64,000 nucleotides of DNA, from contig NZ_WWCU01000018.1 in the NCBI RefSeq assembly GCF_009857595.1, forward strand, positions 62,001 through 126,000. Direction: 5' to 3'. This stretch comes from Pseudoduganella aquatica. Lineage in GTDB: Bacteria > Pseudomonadota > Gammaproteobacteria > Burkholderiales > Burkholderiaceae_D. Below are positions 20,770-29,868 of this stretch, piece by piece. Below the pieces are notes generated by a model. That model had not been told where the DNA came from and made no database searches. It worked only from the letters and a program-made list of their open reading frames with translations. The translations under genes were made by a program, and so were the position numbers. Numbering within the stretch: position 1 is the first letter of the stretch; every line of letters starts with the position of its first letter.

Positions 20770-23562
20770 ATGATGATGGAAACAGTTATGGCACGTTCCG
20801 TGCGCCTGATATTCTCGGGCAGCGTGGTTGCAGCAGGTCTGCTGGCAACGCCGGCGATGGCACAAGATGCCAACGCGAATGTCCAGCGCGTGGAAATTAC
20901 CGGTTCGAGCATCAAGCGCGCTACCGCTGAGACGGCATCGCCGATCCAGCTGATCGGCCGCGAAGAGCTGCTGAAATCGGGCAAGGCGACCGTCGCCGAA
21001 TACCTGCAGACCCTGACCGTGGACGGCGCCGGTTCGCTGCCTACCGGTTTCGGCAACGGTTTCGCCGCCGGCTCCACCGCCATCTCGCTGCGCGGCCTGG
21101 GCGCGACCTCCACCCTGGTACTGCTGAACGGCCGCCGCATGGCCCCGTTCGCCCGTGCCGACGACGGCCAGAAAAGCTTCACCGACCTGTCCACCGTGCC
21201 GATGCAAATCGTTGAGCGCATCGAGATCCTGAAGGACGGCGCCTCGTCGACCTACGGCGCGGACGCGATTGCCGGCGTGGTCAACATCATCCTGCGCAAG
21301 GACTTCGAAGGCCTGCAAGTAAAAGGCGACACCGGCACCTCGCGCTACAGCGACGCCAAGCAGAACAAGGCTTCCCTGTCCTTCGGCAAAGGCAACCTGG
21401 ACAACGACAAGTACAACTTCGTGTTCAATGCCGAATACCAGCAGTCGGACAAGCTGAAAAACAGCGACCGCGGCGACCGCGGCCATATCGGCCACGGCGA
21501 CCTGCGTCCTTACGGCTTCCCTATCGGCACCCAGTTTGCCAGCGGCTACATCAACGGCACCAACAACGCCACCGCCTCCCCGGTCGGCCTGCTGCGCGAT
21601 CCGAAGACCACCAACTACGTCGCCCTGCCAGGCTGCTCGTCGCTGACCAGCGCCAGCCAGACCGGCGCCAACGGCGGCTGCGTCTGGTACGCCGACCAGT
21701 TCCGCGACATGCAGCCTGAGATCGAATCGATCAACCTGTACTCGCGCGGCACCTTCCAGATCAATGAAAACACCCAGGCTTACGTGGAAGCGGGCTACTC
21801 CAAGCGCGACACCTCGTTCACCCTGGTGCCGCCATCGGTCACCCCGACCGTGGCCTTCCCGCCGAACGCCGCCAACCCGCTGGGCTTCATCAACTACGGC
21901 AACCTGAACATCATGTCGGCCGCGCACCCGCAGAATCCTTACGGCGCGCCTATCCGCATCCGCTACACCGCGTTTGACGTCGGCCCAAGCACCCGCTCGG
22001 CCAACAACGAATTCAACCGCCTGGTCATCGGCGTCAAGGGTTCGGCCATGGGCTGGGACTACGACACCGGCTTCACCCACTCCGAGTCCAAGCTGCACCT
22101 GGACTACAGCAATATGCTGAACATGAAAGTGGTGGCGGCCGCCCTGGGCGATCCAACCTCGAAGTACTTCCCGTACTACATCGGCGCACAGGCCAACAAG
22201 AACCCGGCCTCGCTGTACGCAGCCATGGTGACCAACGCCACCTCCGATTCGACCACCAAGCTGAACGTGATCGACTTCAAGGCCTCGCGCGAGCTGTGGG
22301 CTCTGCCGGGCGGCAATATGGGGCTGGCAGTCGGCGCCGAGCACCGCCAGGAAAAACTGTCGAATCCTTCGCTGAAGGGTTCGGAAGACGGCTCGATCAA
22401 CTCCAGCTACGTGGCAGCATTCGGCGACACCAAGGTGTCGGCGATCTACGCCGAGGTACTGGCGCCGGTGATCAAGAACGTCGAACTGAGCGCAGCCTTC
22501 CGCTACGACAAATACGACAACTTCAACTCCACCACGCCGAAGGTTGGCGCCAAGTGGACCCCGGTCAAGTCCTTCGCACTGCGCGGCACTTACACCGAAG
22601 GCTTCCGTGCACCAGGCGCGGCTGAAGGCTCGAAAGCATCGCAATCGACCGGCACCTCGACCGTGGCCGATCCGATCCGTTGCCCAGGCGGTAAAGTACC
22701 AGCCGCCGGCGGCGCCACCTCGACCGACTGCGGCATTCCTGTCGCCGCCGTGAAAGTGGGCGATCCTAACCTGCAACCAGAAACCTCCAAGGGCTACACC
22801 CTGGGCGTGGTATGGGACGTGCTGGCCGACACCGGCATCACCCTGGACGGCTGGAAGATCAAGCGCTCCAACGAGATCAACCCGCTGCCGTACAACGAAG
22901 CGGCCGCCCTGCCGACCGCAGTTCGCAACGACAACAACCTGGTCGTGAACGGCGTCGTGATCCCGAACTCGGGCACGCTGGTGCTGACCCAGGCCCCATA
23001 CCGCAATTCGAGCTTCACCGAAATCAGCGGCGTGGACCTGGACATCAAGCAGCGCCTGCGCCTGGGCGCCTACGGCAAAGCCCAGCTGGGCCTGACCTGG
23101 ACCCACGTGGCTTCGTGGAAGCGTCACGAGTCCGCCACCACCGTGTACCAGTTCGCTGGCACCCACGGCAACTGCGACACCTCGAACTGCGCCGGTACGC
23201 CTAAGGACAAGATCAACCTGACCGGCACCTGGGATATCGGCGACTGGAACTTCAACGGCATCGTGAACTACCGCGCCAAGATGAAGAACATCCTGTTCGA
23301 AGGCAATCCTTGCGCCTCCAACCTGGCCAACGGCCAGCCAGGCACCACCGACTGCCAGATCGCCTCGTTCACCACGCTGGACCTGTCGACCCGCTACAAC
23401 TTCAGCAAACAGCTGACCTTGTTCGCGTCGATGAACAACGTGCTCGACAAGATCGCACCGCTGGATCCGCTGACCTACGGCGGCCTGAGCTACAACCCGA
23501 TGGACGCGACCGGCGCCATCGGCCGCTACGTCAAAGTGGGCCTGAACTACAAATTCTTCTAA
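20770..23562 (+). CDS. TonB-dependent receptor B
   Basis: Outer-membrane receptor, 930 residues. The start is the ATG at 20770 with GGAGG eight bases upstream. Signal peptide METVMARSVRLIFSGSVVAA...PAMAQ. The plug region reads VQRVEITGSSIKRATAETAS and is followed by the same landmarks as in A: LLNGRRMAPFARADDGQKSF, SSTYGADAIAGVVNIIL, THGNCDTSNCAGTPKDK. It ends NYKFF with a normal aromatic C-terminus. A and B align along nearly their whole length and are a tandem duplication. Differences concentrate in extracellular-loop-like stretches (for example after TQFASGYI), which suggests related but distinct ligands. Confidence 0.93.
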   Translation: MMMETVMARSVRLIFSGSVVAAGLLATPAMAQDANANVQRVEITGSSIKRATAETASPIQLIGREELLKSGKATVAEYLQTLTVDGAGSLPTGFGNGFAAGSTAISLRGLGATSTLVLLNGRRMAPFARADDGQKSFTDLSTVPMQIVERIEILKDGASSTYGADAIAGVVNIILRKDFEGLQVKGDTGTSRYSDAKQNKASLSFGKGNLDNDKYNFVFNAEYQQSDKLKNSDRGDRGHIGHGDLRPYGFPIGTQFASGYINGTNNATASPVGLLRDPKTTNYVALPGCSSLTSASQTGANGGCVWYADQFRDMQPEIESINLYSRGTFQINENTQAYVEAGYSKRDTSFTLVPPSVTPTVAFPPNAANPLGFINYGNLNIMSAAHPQNPYGAPIRIRYTAFDVGPSTRSANNEFNRLVIGVKGSAMGWDYDTGFTHSESKLHLDYSNMLNMKVVAAALGDPTSKYFPYYIGAQANKNPASLYAAMVTNATSDSTTKLNVIDFKASRELWALPGGNMGLAVGAEHRQEKLSNPSLKGSEDGSINSSYVAAFGDTKVSAIYAEVLAPVIKNVELSAAFRYDKYDNFNSTTPKVGAKWTPVKSFALRGTYTEGFRAPGAAEGSKASQSTGTSTVADPIRCPGGKVPAAGGATSTDCGIPVAAVKVGDPNLQPETSKGYTLGVVWDVLADTGITLDGWKIKRSNEINPLPYNEAAALPTAVRNDNNLVVNGVVIPNSGTLVLTQAPYRNSSFTEISGVDLDIKQRLRLGAYGKAQLGLTWTHVASWKRHESATTVYQFAGTHGNCDTSNCAGTPKDKINLTGTWDIGDWNFNGIVNYRAKMKNILFEGNPCASNLANGQPGTTDCQIASFTTLDLSTRYNFSKQLTLFASMNNVLDKIAPLDPLTYGGLSYNPMDATGAIGRYVKVGLNYKFF

Positions 23563-23588
23563 TCGCCTGATTAGCTGAATCTGCCCGA

Positions 23589-23617
23589 GGGGCGGTGCGC
23601 AAGCACCGCCCCTTTTT
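23589..23617 (+). terminator. Terminator of receptor B
   Basis: GGGGCGGTGC-GCAA-GCACCGCCCC followed by five Ts. Confidence 0.93.
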
Positions 23618-23704
23618 CTTTTGACAAGCCTAGACAACTCACTTGCCAAAACCGTATCGAGTTGGCAGAAATACGTCGATTTTGACGAAAAACCCGAACA
23701 AAAA

Positions 23705-23734
23705 TTGACAAGCCTGCGCAATCGGTGGTTTCAT
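23705..23734 (+). promoter_or_regulatory. Receptor C promoter (TTGACA, extended -10)
   Basis: TTGACA at 23705-23710, 18-bp spacer ending TGG, TTTCAT at 23729-23734. A 10-bp stem-loop (23740-23749 with 23759-23768, arms CCCTGTGATT and AATTACAGGG) starts five bases later. Confidence 0.6.
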
Positions 23735-23827
23735 ATCGCCCCTGTGATTTTTCGTGAGAATTACAGGGACCTGCAAAAACAGCAAGTTGACGTTCCCCCT
23801 ATCGCATCAAGAGAAAGCTACAAAGCA

Positions 23828-26656
23828 ATGATCAAAGAAACAGTATTGTCGCGCTCGCTGCGCGTCATGTTCGCGGGCGGCCTGGCACTGGGCATGCACG
23901 CAGCCAGCGCCCAGGACGCGGCGCCGGACGCCGCCATGCAGCGCGTGGAAATCACCGGCTCCAGCATCAAGCGCATCGCGGCGGAATCGTCGCTGCCGGT
24001 GCAGTCCTTCAGCCAGAAAGACATCAAGAAGTCCGGCGTGACCACGGTCACCGACTTCATCCAGCAACTGCCCGCCATGCAGGGCTTCTCCGTGGCGGCC
24101 GACTCGGTCGGCGGCGGCGGCGGCGGCGTGACCACCGCCTCCATCCACGACATCGGCGCGGCCTACACCCTGGTGCTGCTGAACGGCCGCCGCGTGGCGC
24201 CGTCCAACTCCGGCACCACCATCGACCTGAATTCGATCCCGCTGTCGGCCATCGAGCGCGTGGAAGTGCTGACCGACGGCGCCTCGGCCCTGTACGGCGC
24301 CGACGCGATCGCCGGCGTGGTCAACTTCATCCTGAAAAAAGGCGCCTCCCCGTGGGAAGTGAACGCCAAGTACAACAGCCCCCAGAAATCCGGCGGCAAG
24401 AGCAACTCCATCAGCATCAGCAAGGGCTTCGGCGACTACGAGGACGACGGCTACAGCGTGTTCGTCTCGGCCAGCCATGACGAGCAGAAGCAGCTGAAAG
24501 CCTCGCAGCGCGACTTCGCGCGCACAGGCATCGTCAACTTCACCGACCCGAAAACCGGCAAGGCCCTGCAGTTCATCAACGGTTCCTCGCGCGCGCTGCC
24601 AGCCAACGCCGCCGTCAGCTACAAGAGCAGCGAAATCGATCCGGTCACCGGCCAGCCTATCGTCAAGAATGTCAACCTGAACCCATACGCGCTGTCGCAC
24701 GGCGGCAAGTGCGCCACCAGCAACCTGGACTTCTACGCCGACGGCCAGTGCTACTACGATTCGCCGTCCACCATCGAGATCAACCCTGAATCGCAGCGCG
24801 ACTCCATCTTCAGCTCGGGCAGCCTGAAGCTGGGCAACACCGGCTTCAAGGGCTTCTTCGACTTCGCCTACACCGAAGCAAAAATCGTCGCCAGCATCGC
24901 CCCTTACCCGGCCGACTTCAGCATCACCAAGGGCTCGGCCCTGTACAACAAGTACATCCAGCCTTACCTGACGCCGGAACAGAAAGCCGGCGCCACCTCG
25001 GTGGTGGCCAAGTACCGCCTGTATGAAATGGGCAACCGCACCTACGATTACGGCACCAAGGCCACCCACCTGGTGGCGGGCGTGGACGGCCAGGCATTCG
25101 GCTGGGACATCAACTCGGCGGTGACCTACTCGAAGAACAAGCAGACCCAGAAATACGTGGGCGGCTTCCCCCTGGCAGACAAGTTCCAGGCCGCGCTGGA
25201 CGCCGGCACCATCGATCCCTTCGGCTACGCCCAGGGCGAGATGCCAGCCTCCATGCGCAGCGCGCTGCTGGACACCGGCTTCAGCGGCACCTACAACACG
25301 CAGACCGTGGAAATGAAGGGCATCGATGCGCGCGCCTCGCGCGAAGTGTTCAAGCTGGCCGGCGGCAGCGCCCAGCTGGGCGTGGGCGCGGACTTCCGCA
25401 ACACCGCCTTCCGCATCGACCAGGCCGACGTGGCCAAGCAGGCGCAAATCCTGTTCGACAACGCCCAGGTGGACAGCAACTACGAGCGCAACAACGCCGG
25501 CGCCTACGCCGAGCTGATGATGCCGATCACCAGGAAGCTGGAAGCGACCGCCTCGGTGCGCTACGACCAGATCGGCGCCATCGACAACAACCTGACCGGC
25601 AAGGAAGTGGGCAGCAAGGAAAACGCCGCCACCTGGAAGGTCAGCACCAAGTACGCGGCCGCCAAGAACCTGATGCTGCGCGCAGCGGCAGGCACCGGCT
25701 TCCGCGCCGCCAGCATGACCGAGATCGCCGGTCCGCTGGAAGACTGGGGCGTCACCGGCGGCAACTACCAGTGCCCGCTGACCGCCGCCAACGGCATGGG
25801 CAGCCACCCGCTGGCCTCCTACTGCAACGGCGTGCAGCGCCAGCAGTTTGAAGCCTTCCAGGGCGGCAATCCGGACCTGAAGCCGGAGAAGTCCAAGCAG
25901 TGGAGCGTGGGCTTTGTGTTCGAGCCTATCGACAGCCTGTCGATGGCGATCGACCTGTGGAATGTGGAAATCCGCGACCAGGTGACCGCCGTGTCCGAAG
26001 GCCTGATCTTTAAATACCCGGCCAAGTACGCCTCGCTGTTCACCACCAAGCACATCGGTTCGACCGGCGAGGACGTGCTGGCCATCAAGCTGCTGCCAAT
26101 CAACATCGGCAAGGTGGAAAACCAGGGCGTCGACTACGACTTCACCCACAAGATGAAGCTGTTCGACGGCAAGCTGACCAGCCGCCTGGCCGGCACCTGG
26201 CTGCTCAAGTCGCGCTACACCACCCCGGGCACCGACGACCAGTGGGAAACCAGCCTGAACCGCTACGGCTCGAACGACAAGGTCAGCTTCCGCCACGTGG
26301 TGCGCGCCACCACCTCGCTGGAGACCGCCAAGTTCACCCACACGCTGGCCGCCAACTACCGCAACGGCTACAAGGACAAGCCGCAGTCGGAAGACGACTG
26401 CGCCGTCATCGTGGCCGGTTCGCCGGGCGCCTGCTACGGCATCACGCTGGACGTGCCGAGCTACACCACCTTCGACCTGCAGTCGGCCTACCGTCCGCTG
26501 AAGAACGTGGAGCTGACCGCCGGCATCATCAACCTGTTCGACCGCAATCCGCCGTTCACGCTGCGCAACACCGGTTCGCACCAGGTTGGCTACAACCCGT
26601 CCTACTCGAGCGCCCTGGGCCGCCAGTTCTACCTCAGCGGCTCGTACAAGTTCTGA
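23828..26656 (+). CDS. TonB-dependent receptor C
   Basis: Outer-membrane receptor, 942 residues. The start at ATG 23828 gives the signal peptide MIKETVLSRSLRVMFAGGLA...ASAQ, matching its paralogues; the open frame before it is leader. The plug has MQRVEITGSSIKRIAAESSL, a Gly-rich run (GGGGGG, about residues 96-101) and LVLLNGRRVAPSNSGTTIDL. The barrel ends LSGSYKF. It is more distant from A and B than they are from each other and is closer in style to E. Cysteines in the segment QCPLTAAN...ASYCNG suggest a disulfide in an outer loop. Substrate unknown. Confidence 0.92.
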   Translation: MIKETVLSRSLRVMFAGGLALGMHAASAQDAAPDAAMQRVEITGSSIKRIAAESSLPVQSFSQKDIKKSGVTTVTDFIQQLPAMQGFSVAADSVGGGGGGVTTASIHDIGAAYTLVLLNGRRVAPSNSGTTIDLNSIPLSAIERVEVLTDGASALYGADAIAGVVNFILKKGASPWEVNAKYNSPQKSGGKSNSISISKGFGDYEDDGYSVFVSASHDEQKQLKASQRDFARTGIVNFTDPKTGKALQFINGSSRALPANAAVSYKSSEIDPVTGQPIVKNVNLNPYALSHGGKCATSNLDFYADGQCYYDSPSTIEINPESQRDSIFSSGSLKLGNTGFKGFFDFAYTEAKIVASIAPYPADFSITKGSALYNKYIQPYLTPEQKAGATSVVAKYRLYEMGNRTYDYGTKATHLVAGVDGQAFGWDINSAVTYSKNKQTQKYVGGFPLADKFQAALDAGTIDPFGYAQGEMPASMRSALLDTGFSGTYNTQTVEMKGIDARASREVFKLAGGSAQLGVGADFRNTAFRIDQADVAKQAQILFDNAQVDSNYERNNAGAYAELMMPITRKLEATASVRYDQIGAIDNNLTGKEVGSKENAATWKVSTKYAAAKNLMLRAAAGTGFRAASMTEIAGPLEDWGVTGGNYQCPLTAANGMGSHPLASYCNGVQRQQFEAFQGGNPDLKPEKSKQWSVGFVFEPIDSLSMAIDLWNVEIRDQVTAVSEGLIFKYPAKYASLFTTKHIGSTGEDVLAIKLLPINIGKVENQGVDYDFTHKMKLFDGKLTSRLAGTWLLKSRYTTPGTDDQWETSLNRYGSNDKVSFRHVVRATTSLETAKFTHTLAANYRNGYKDKPQSEDDCAVIVAGSPGACYGITLDVPSYTTFDLQSAYRPLKNVELTAGIINLFDRNPPFTLRNTGSHQVGYNPSYSSALGRQFYLSGSYKF

Positions 26657-26690
26657 TGGGATCTGACGCCACGGCGTTGATGTAAGCACG

Positions 26691-26720
26691 AAAAGGCGCT
26701 GAGCAATCAGCGCCTTTTTT
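26691..26720 (+). terminator. Terminator of receptor C
   Basis: AAAAGGCGCTGA-GCAA-TCAGCGCCTTTT followed by two more Ts. Confidence 0.93.
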
Positions 26721-26790
26721 GATTTTACTCAACAGTTTCATTGCGGCGACCGCGCACACTGCCCTTTCCATAACAGAGGGAGCGCAGTCC

Positions 26791-29466
26791 ATGATGAGAA
26801 AAACAGCAATCGCCCACGCGGCGCGCCTGGCGTGCACGCTGGGCCTGGGGGCGGTATCCGCCTGGTCCCATGCGCAGGAGGCCGCACAGCAGGCAGCGCA
26901 GCCCATGCCGCGCGTGGAAGTGACCGGCTCGTCGATCAAGCGCCTGGTGTCGGAGACGGCCAATCCGCTGACCGTGTTCAAGGCCGAGGACTTCGTCAAG
27001 CAGGGCCTGACCACGGCCCAGGAGGTGCTGGACCGCATCCCCTCCAACAGCTCCAGCTTCAGCTCCGGCAACGTGGTGGGCGGCAACAGCTCCGGCCTGC
27101 CCACCGGCGGCCAGTCCAGCGCCGACCTGCGCGGCCTGGGCAGCGACAAGACCCTGGTGCTACTGAACGGCCGCCGCATCGCCAACCATCCCTACGACGG
27201 CGCCAGCGTCGACCTCAACATCATTCCGGTCAGCGCGCTGGAGCGGGTGGAAGTGCTGCGCGACGGCGCCTCGGCCATCTACGGCACCGACGCCATCGGC
27301 GGCGTCATCAACTTCATCACCCGGCGCTCGGTGCAGACCACCACCATCAGCGCCGAGGCCCTGCTGCCGCGCGCGCCCGGCGCCGACGAGCAGCGCGTCA
27401 ACCTGTCCTCCGGCTTCGGCAACCTGGACCAGGACGGCTACAATGTGTTCGGCGTGTTCGACTGGCACAAGCTCGACATCCTGACCTCGCAGCAGCGCGC
27501 CTTCTCGCAGACCGGGGTGATTCCCTCGCGCGGCCTGAACCTGACCTCGGGCACCACCTTCCCCGGCAACTTCTTCGATCCGGGTTCCAACGTCACCGGC
27601 AATCCGGGCCGCGCGGCCGGCTGCGACCAGCCCTATTCCCTGCCCATCGGCGGCGGCGGCACCTGCCGCCAGGACTACACCCGCCTGATCGACGACCTGC
27701 CGGCGCGGAAGCAGACCGCCTTCTTCGGCAAGGCCAGCTTCAAGATCAACAACGAGCACCAGGCCAGCATCGAATACCTGCACGCCGAGAACGACGTGCT
27801 GTCGCACACCGCGCCGCCGCCGCAGACCGGGCTGATACTGCCCAGGACCAGCAAATACTACCCGGGCAATCCGGGCGGCGGCGTGCCCGCCATGCCCGGC
27901 CTGTCCGGCCAGCCGCTGTCGGTCAACTGGCGCCCCACCGAGGCCGGCCAGCGCGAGATCAACTCGCTGGGCGCGGCGGACCGCCTCAGCATAGGCGCCG
28001 AGGGCCTGCTGCGCGGCTGGGAGTACAAGACCGGCTTCACGCTGTCGGAGAGCCGCTCGGCCGAATGGTTCACCGGCGGCTATGTGCGCGACGAATCGTT
28101 CGCGGCCGGCGTGTTCAACGGCATCCTCAATCCCTTCGGCCTGCAGGACGCGGCCGGCAAGGCCTACCTGGCCAGCACCGCGCTGCGCGGCAAGGTGCAG
28201 AACGGCAAAACCCGCAACACCGGCATCGACTTCAAGGCCAGCCGCGAGCTGTGGGAGCTGGCCGGCGGCAAGGCCGCCGTGGCCGTCGGCGGCGAGCTGC
28301 GCCGCGAGGAGGCGGACTTCTTCGTCAACCGCGACATCGCCGGCCAGGCCGCCAGCTCCGGCCTGTCCGGTTCGCAGTCCACGGCCGGCTCGCGCACCAT
28401 CAAGGCCGTGTTCGGCGAGCTGAGTTTGCCGTTGGTCAAGGACCTGGACTTGCAGTTCGCCGCCCGCTTCGACGACTACAGCGACGCCGGCAACACCACC
28501 AACCCGAAGCTGGGCCTGCGCTACCAGCCCGGCAAGCAGGTGCTGCTGCGCGGCTCGGCCTCGACCGGCTTCCGCGCCCCCACGCTGTTCGAGAAGAACG
28601 CGCCGCGCTCCAGGAACGACACCAACAACACCTACAACGATCCGGTGCTGTGCCCCGGCGGCGTGCCGTCCTCCAACCCCGTCACCAACCCGCTGCGCGA
28701 CTGCGACCTGCAGCAGTTCAAGCTGCAGGGCGGCAATCCGGACCTGAACCCGGAGAAGTCGCGCACCTTCGCGGCCGGCATCGTCCTCGAGCCCGTGCCG
28801 CAGGCCACGCTGGCGCTGGACTATTGGACCATCAAGCTCAAGGACAAGATCAATGCCCTGCCGGAGGAAGTCATCTACGGCAACTACGCCAAGTACAAGG
28901 ACCGCTTCCTGCGCAACCCGGACGGTTCGCCGCTGGCCATCCTGGACCTGAAGGAGAACCTGGGCCGCGTCAACACCGACGGCGTGGACGTGTCGCTGAC
29001 GCTGCGCTCGGGCGCCACCGCCTACGGCAACCTCACCTTCTCGCTGGACGGCACCTACGTCCACCAATACGAATACCAGGATGAGCGCGACGGCCCCTAC
29101 ACGCAGAACGTGGGCCGCTACGCCGCCAACAACCCGGTGTTCCGCTGGAAGCACAACGCGGCGCTGAACTGGCGCCTGGGCGTGTGGAGCGCCACCTTGG
29201 CGCAGTCCTTCAAGAGCGGCTACCAGGACCAGAACCTGGACATCGCGCCGCAGTTCCTCAACCACGTGCCGTCCTACAGCCTGTGGAACCTGACCGCCAG
29301 CTACAGCGGCATCGCTGGCCTGACGCTGACGGCCGGCGTGAAGAACCTGCTGGACAAGGAACCGCCCTTCTCCAACCAGGGCACGCTGTTCCAGAAAGGC
29401 TACGACCCACGCTACACCGACGCCGTGGGCCGCGCCCTCTATCTGCGCGGCAGCTACGCCTTCTGA
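26791..29466 (+). CDS. TonB-dependent receptor D
   Basis: Outer-membrane receptor, 891 residues. ATG at 26791 has GAGGGAG upstream and opens a signal peptide (MMRKTAIAHAARLACTLGLG...SHAQ) that lacks the ETVLSRS block of its neighbours. The plug reads MPRVEVTGSSIKRLVSETAN, then SADLRGLGSDKTLVLLNGRR; the barrel ends LRGSYAF. Codon use is the most GC-rich of the series (many CGC, GGC, CTG). It sits 70 bp after the receptor C terminator, with no TTGACA-type promoter visible, so it may depend on readthrough or a different promoter. It resembles receptor G more than A or B. Confidence 0.92.
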   Translation: MMRKTAIAHAARLACTLGLGAVSAWSHAQEAAQQAAQPMPRVEVTGSSIKRLVSETANPLTVFKAEDFVKQGLTTAQEVLDRIPSNSSSFSSGNVVGGNSSGLPTGGQSSADLRGLGSDKTLVLLNGRRIANHPYDGASVDLNIIPVSALERVEVLRDGASAIYGTDAIGGVINFITRRSVQTTTISAEALLPRAPGADEQRVNLSSGFGNLDQDGYNVFGVFDWHKLDILTSQQRAFSQTGVIPSRGLNLTSGTTFPGNFFDPGSNVTGNPGRAAGCDQPYSLPIGGGGTCRQDYTRLIDDLPARKQTAFFGKASFKINNEHQASIEYLHAENDVLSHTAPPPQTGLILPRTSKYYPGNPGGGVPAMPGLSGQPLSVNWRPTEAGQREINSLGAADRLSIGAEGLLRGWEYKTGFTLSESRSAEWFTGGYVRDESFAAGVFNGILNPFGLQDAAGKAYLASTALRGKVQNGKTRNTGIDFKASRELWELAGGKAAVAVGGELRREEADFFVNRDIAGQAASSGLSGSQSTAGSRTIKAVFGELSLPLVKDLDLQFAARFDDYSDAGNTTNPKLGLRYQPGKQVLLRGSASTGFRAPTLFEKNAPRSRNDTNNTYNDPVLCPGGVPSSNPVTNPLRDCDLQQFKLQGGNPDLNPEKSRTFAAGIVLEPVPQATLALDYWTIKLKDKINALPEEVIYGNYAKYKDRFLRNPDGSPLAILDLKENLGRVNTDGVDVSLTLRSGATAYGNLTFSLDGTYVHQYEYQDERDGPYTQNVGRYAANNPVFRWKHNAALNWRLGVWSATLAQSFKSGYQDQNLDIAPQFLNHVPSYSLWNLTASYSGIAGLTLTAGVKNLLDKEPPFSNQGTLFQKGYDPRYTDAVGRALYLRGSYAF

Positions 29467-29472
29467 CGCCAC

Positions 29473-29494
29473 GCCGCCGGCCCCGGCCGGCGGC
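29473..29494 (+). terminator. Possible terminator of receptor D
   Basis: A strong GC palindrome, GCCGCCGGCC/GGCCGGCGGC, six bases after the stop. There is no T-tract, so it may be only a 3'-end-protecting hairpin. Confidence 0.4.
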
Positions 29495-29868
29495 TTCCCC
29501 TAGGCCGCATGTATCATTTTGTAGCAAAAAAGTGACATCCGCACATCTTCGTTACATTATTTACTATTTGCCAAAACCGTCAAACTACCACCTTTCTGCA
29601 TAGTGACCATTTTTTACAATGATCACGTCATTACAAACACATACTGCGAAATTTCCACCTTTTAGCGTCTAAAGCCGAAAATCCGGCCGAATTATGACTG
29701 TTCAACAGACATACCGAAAAACTGGAAAATCACCAAAAACCACTAATTATTCACATTGACACGGTCTTGTCTGGATGATTACATGGACTAATGGCAAATC
29801 TTTGCCATCTATCAACGCACGTCAATACGGCCGCAGACGCCGTTTCAACAAATCTTGGGAGTAGTTAA
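29495..29868. other. AT-rich non-coding leader region of receptor E
   Basis: No supported gene. It is markedly AT-richer than the surroundings. It holds the receptor E promoter and then a stem-loop ATGGCAAA-TC-TTTGCCAT (29791-29808) starting six bases after the -10. GTGACCA and TGATCAC (29602-29624) form a loose inverted repeat further upstream. Confidence 0.55.
29756..29784 (+). promoter_or_regulatory. Receptor E promoter (TTGACA, extended -10)
   Basis: TTGACA at 29756-29761, 17-bp spacer ending TGA, TTACAT at 29779-29784. It is one base shorter in spacing than the related promoters. Confidence 0.55.
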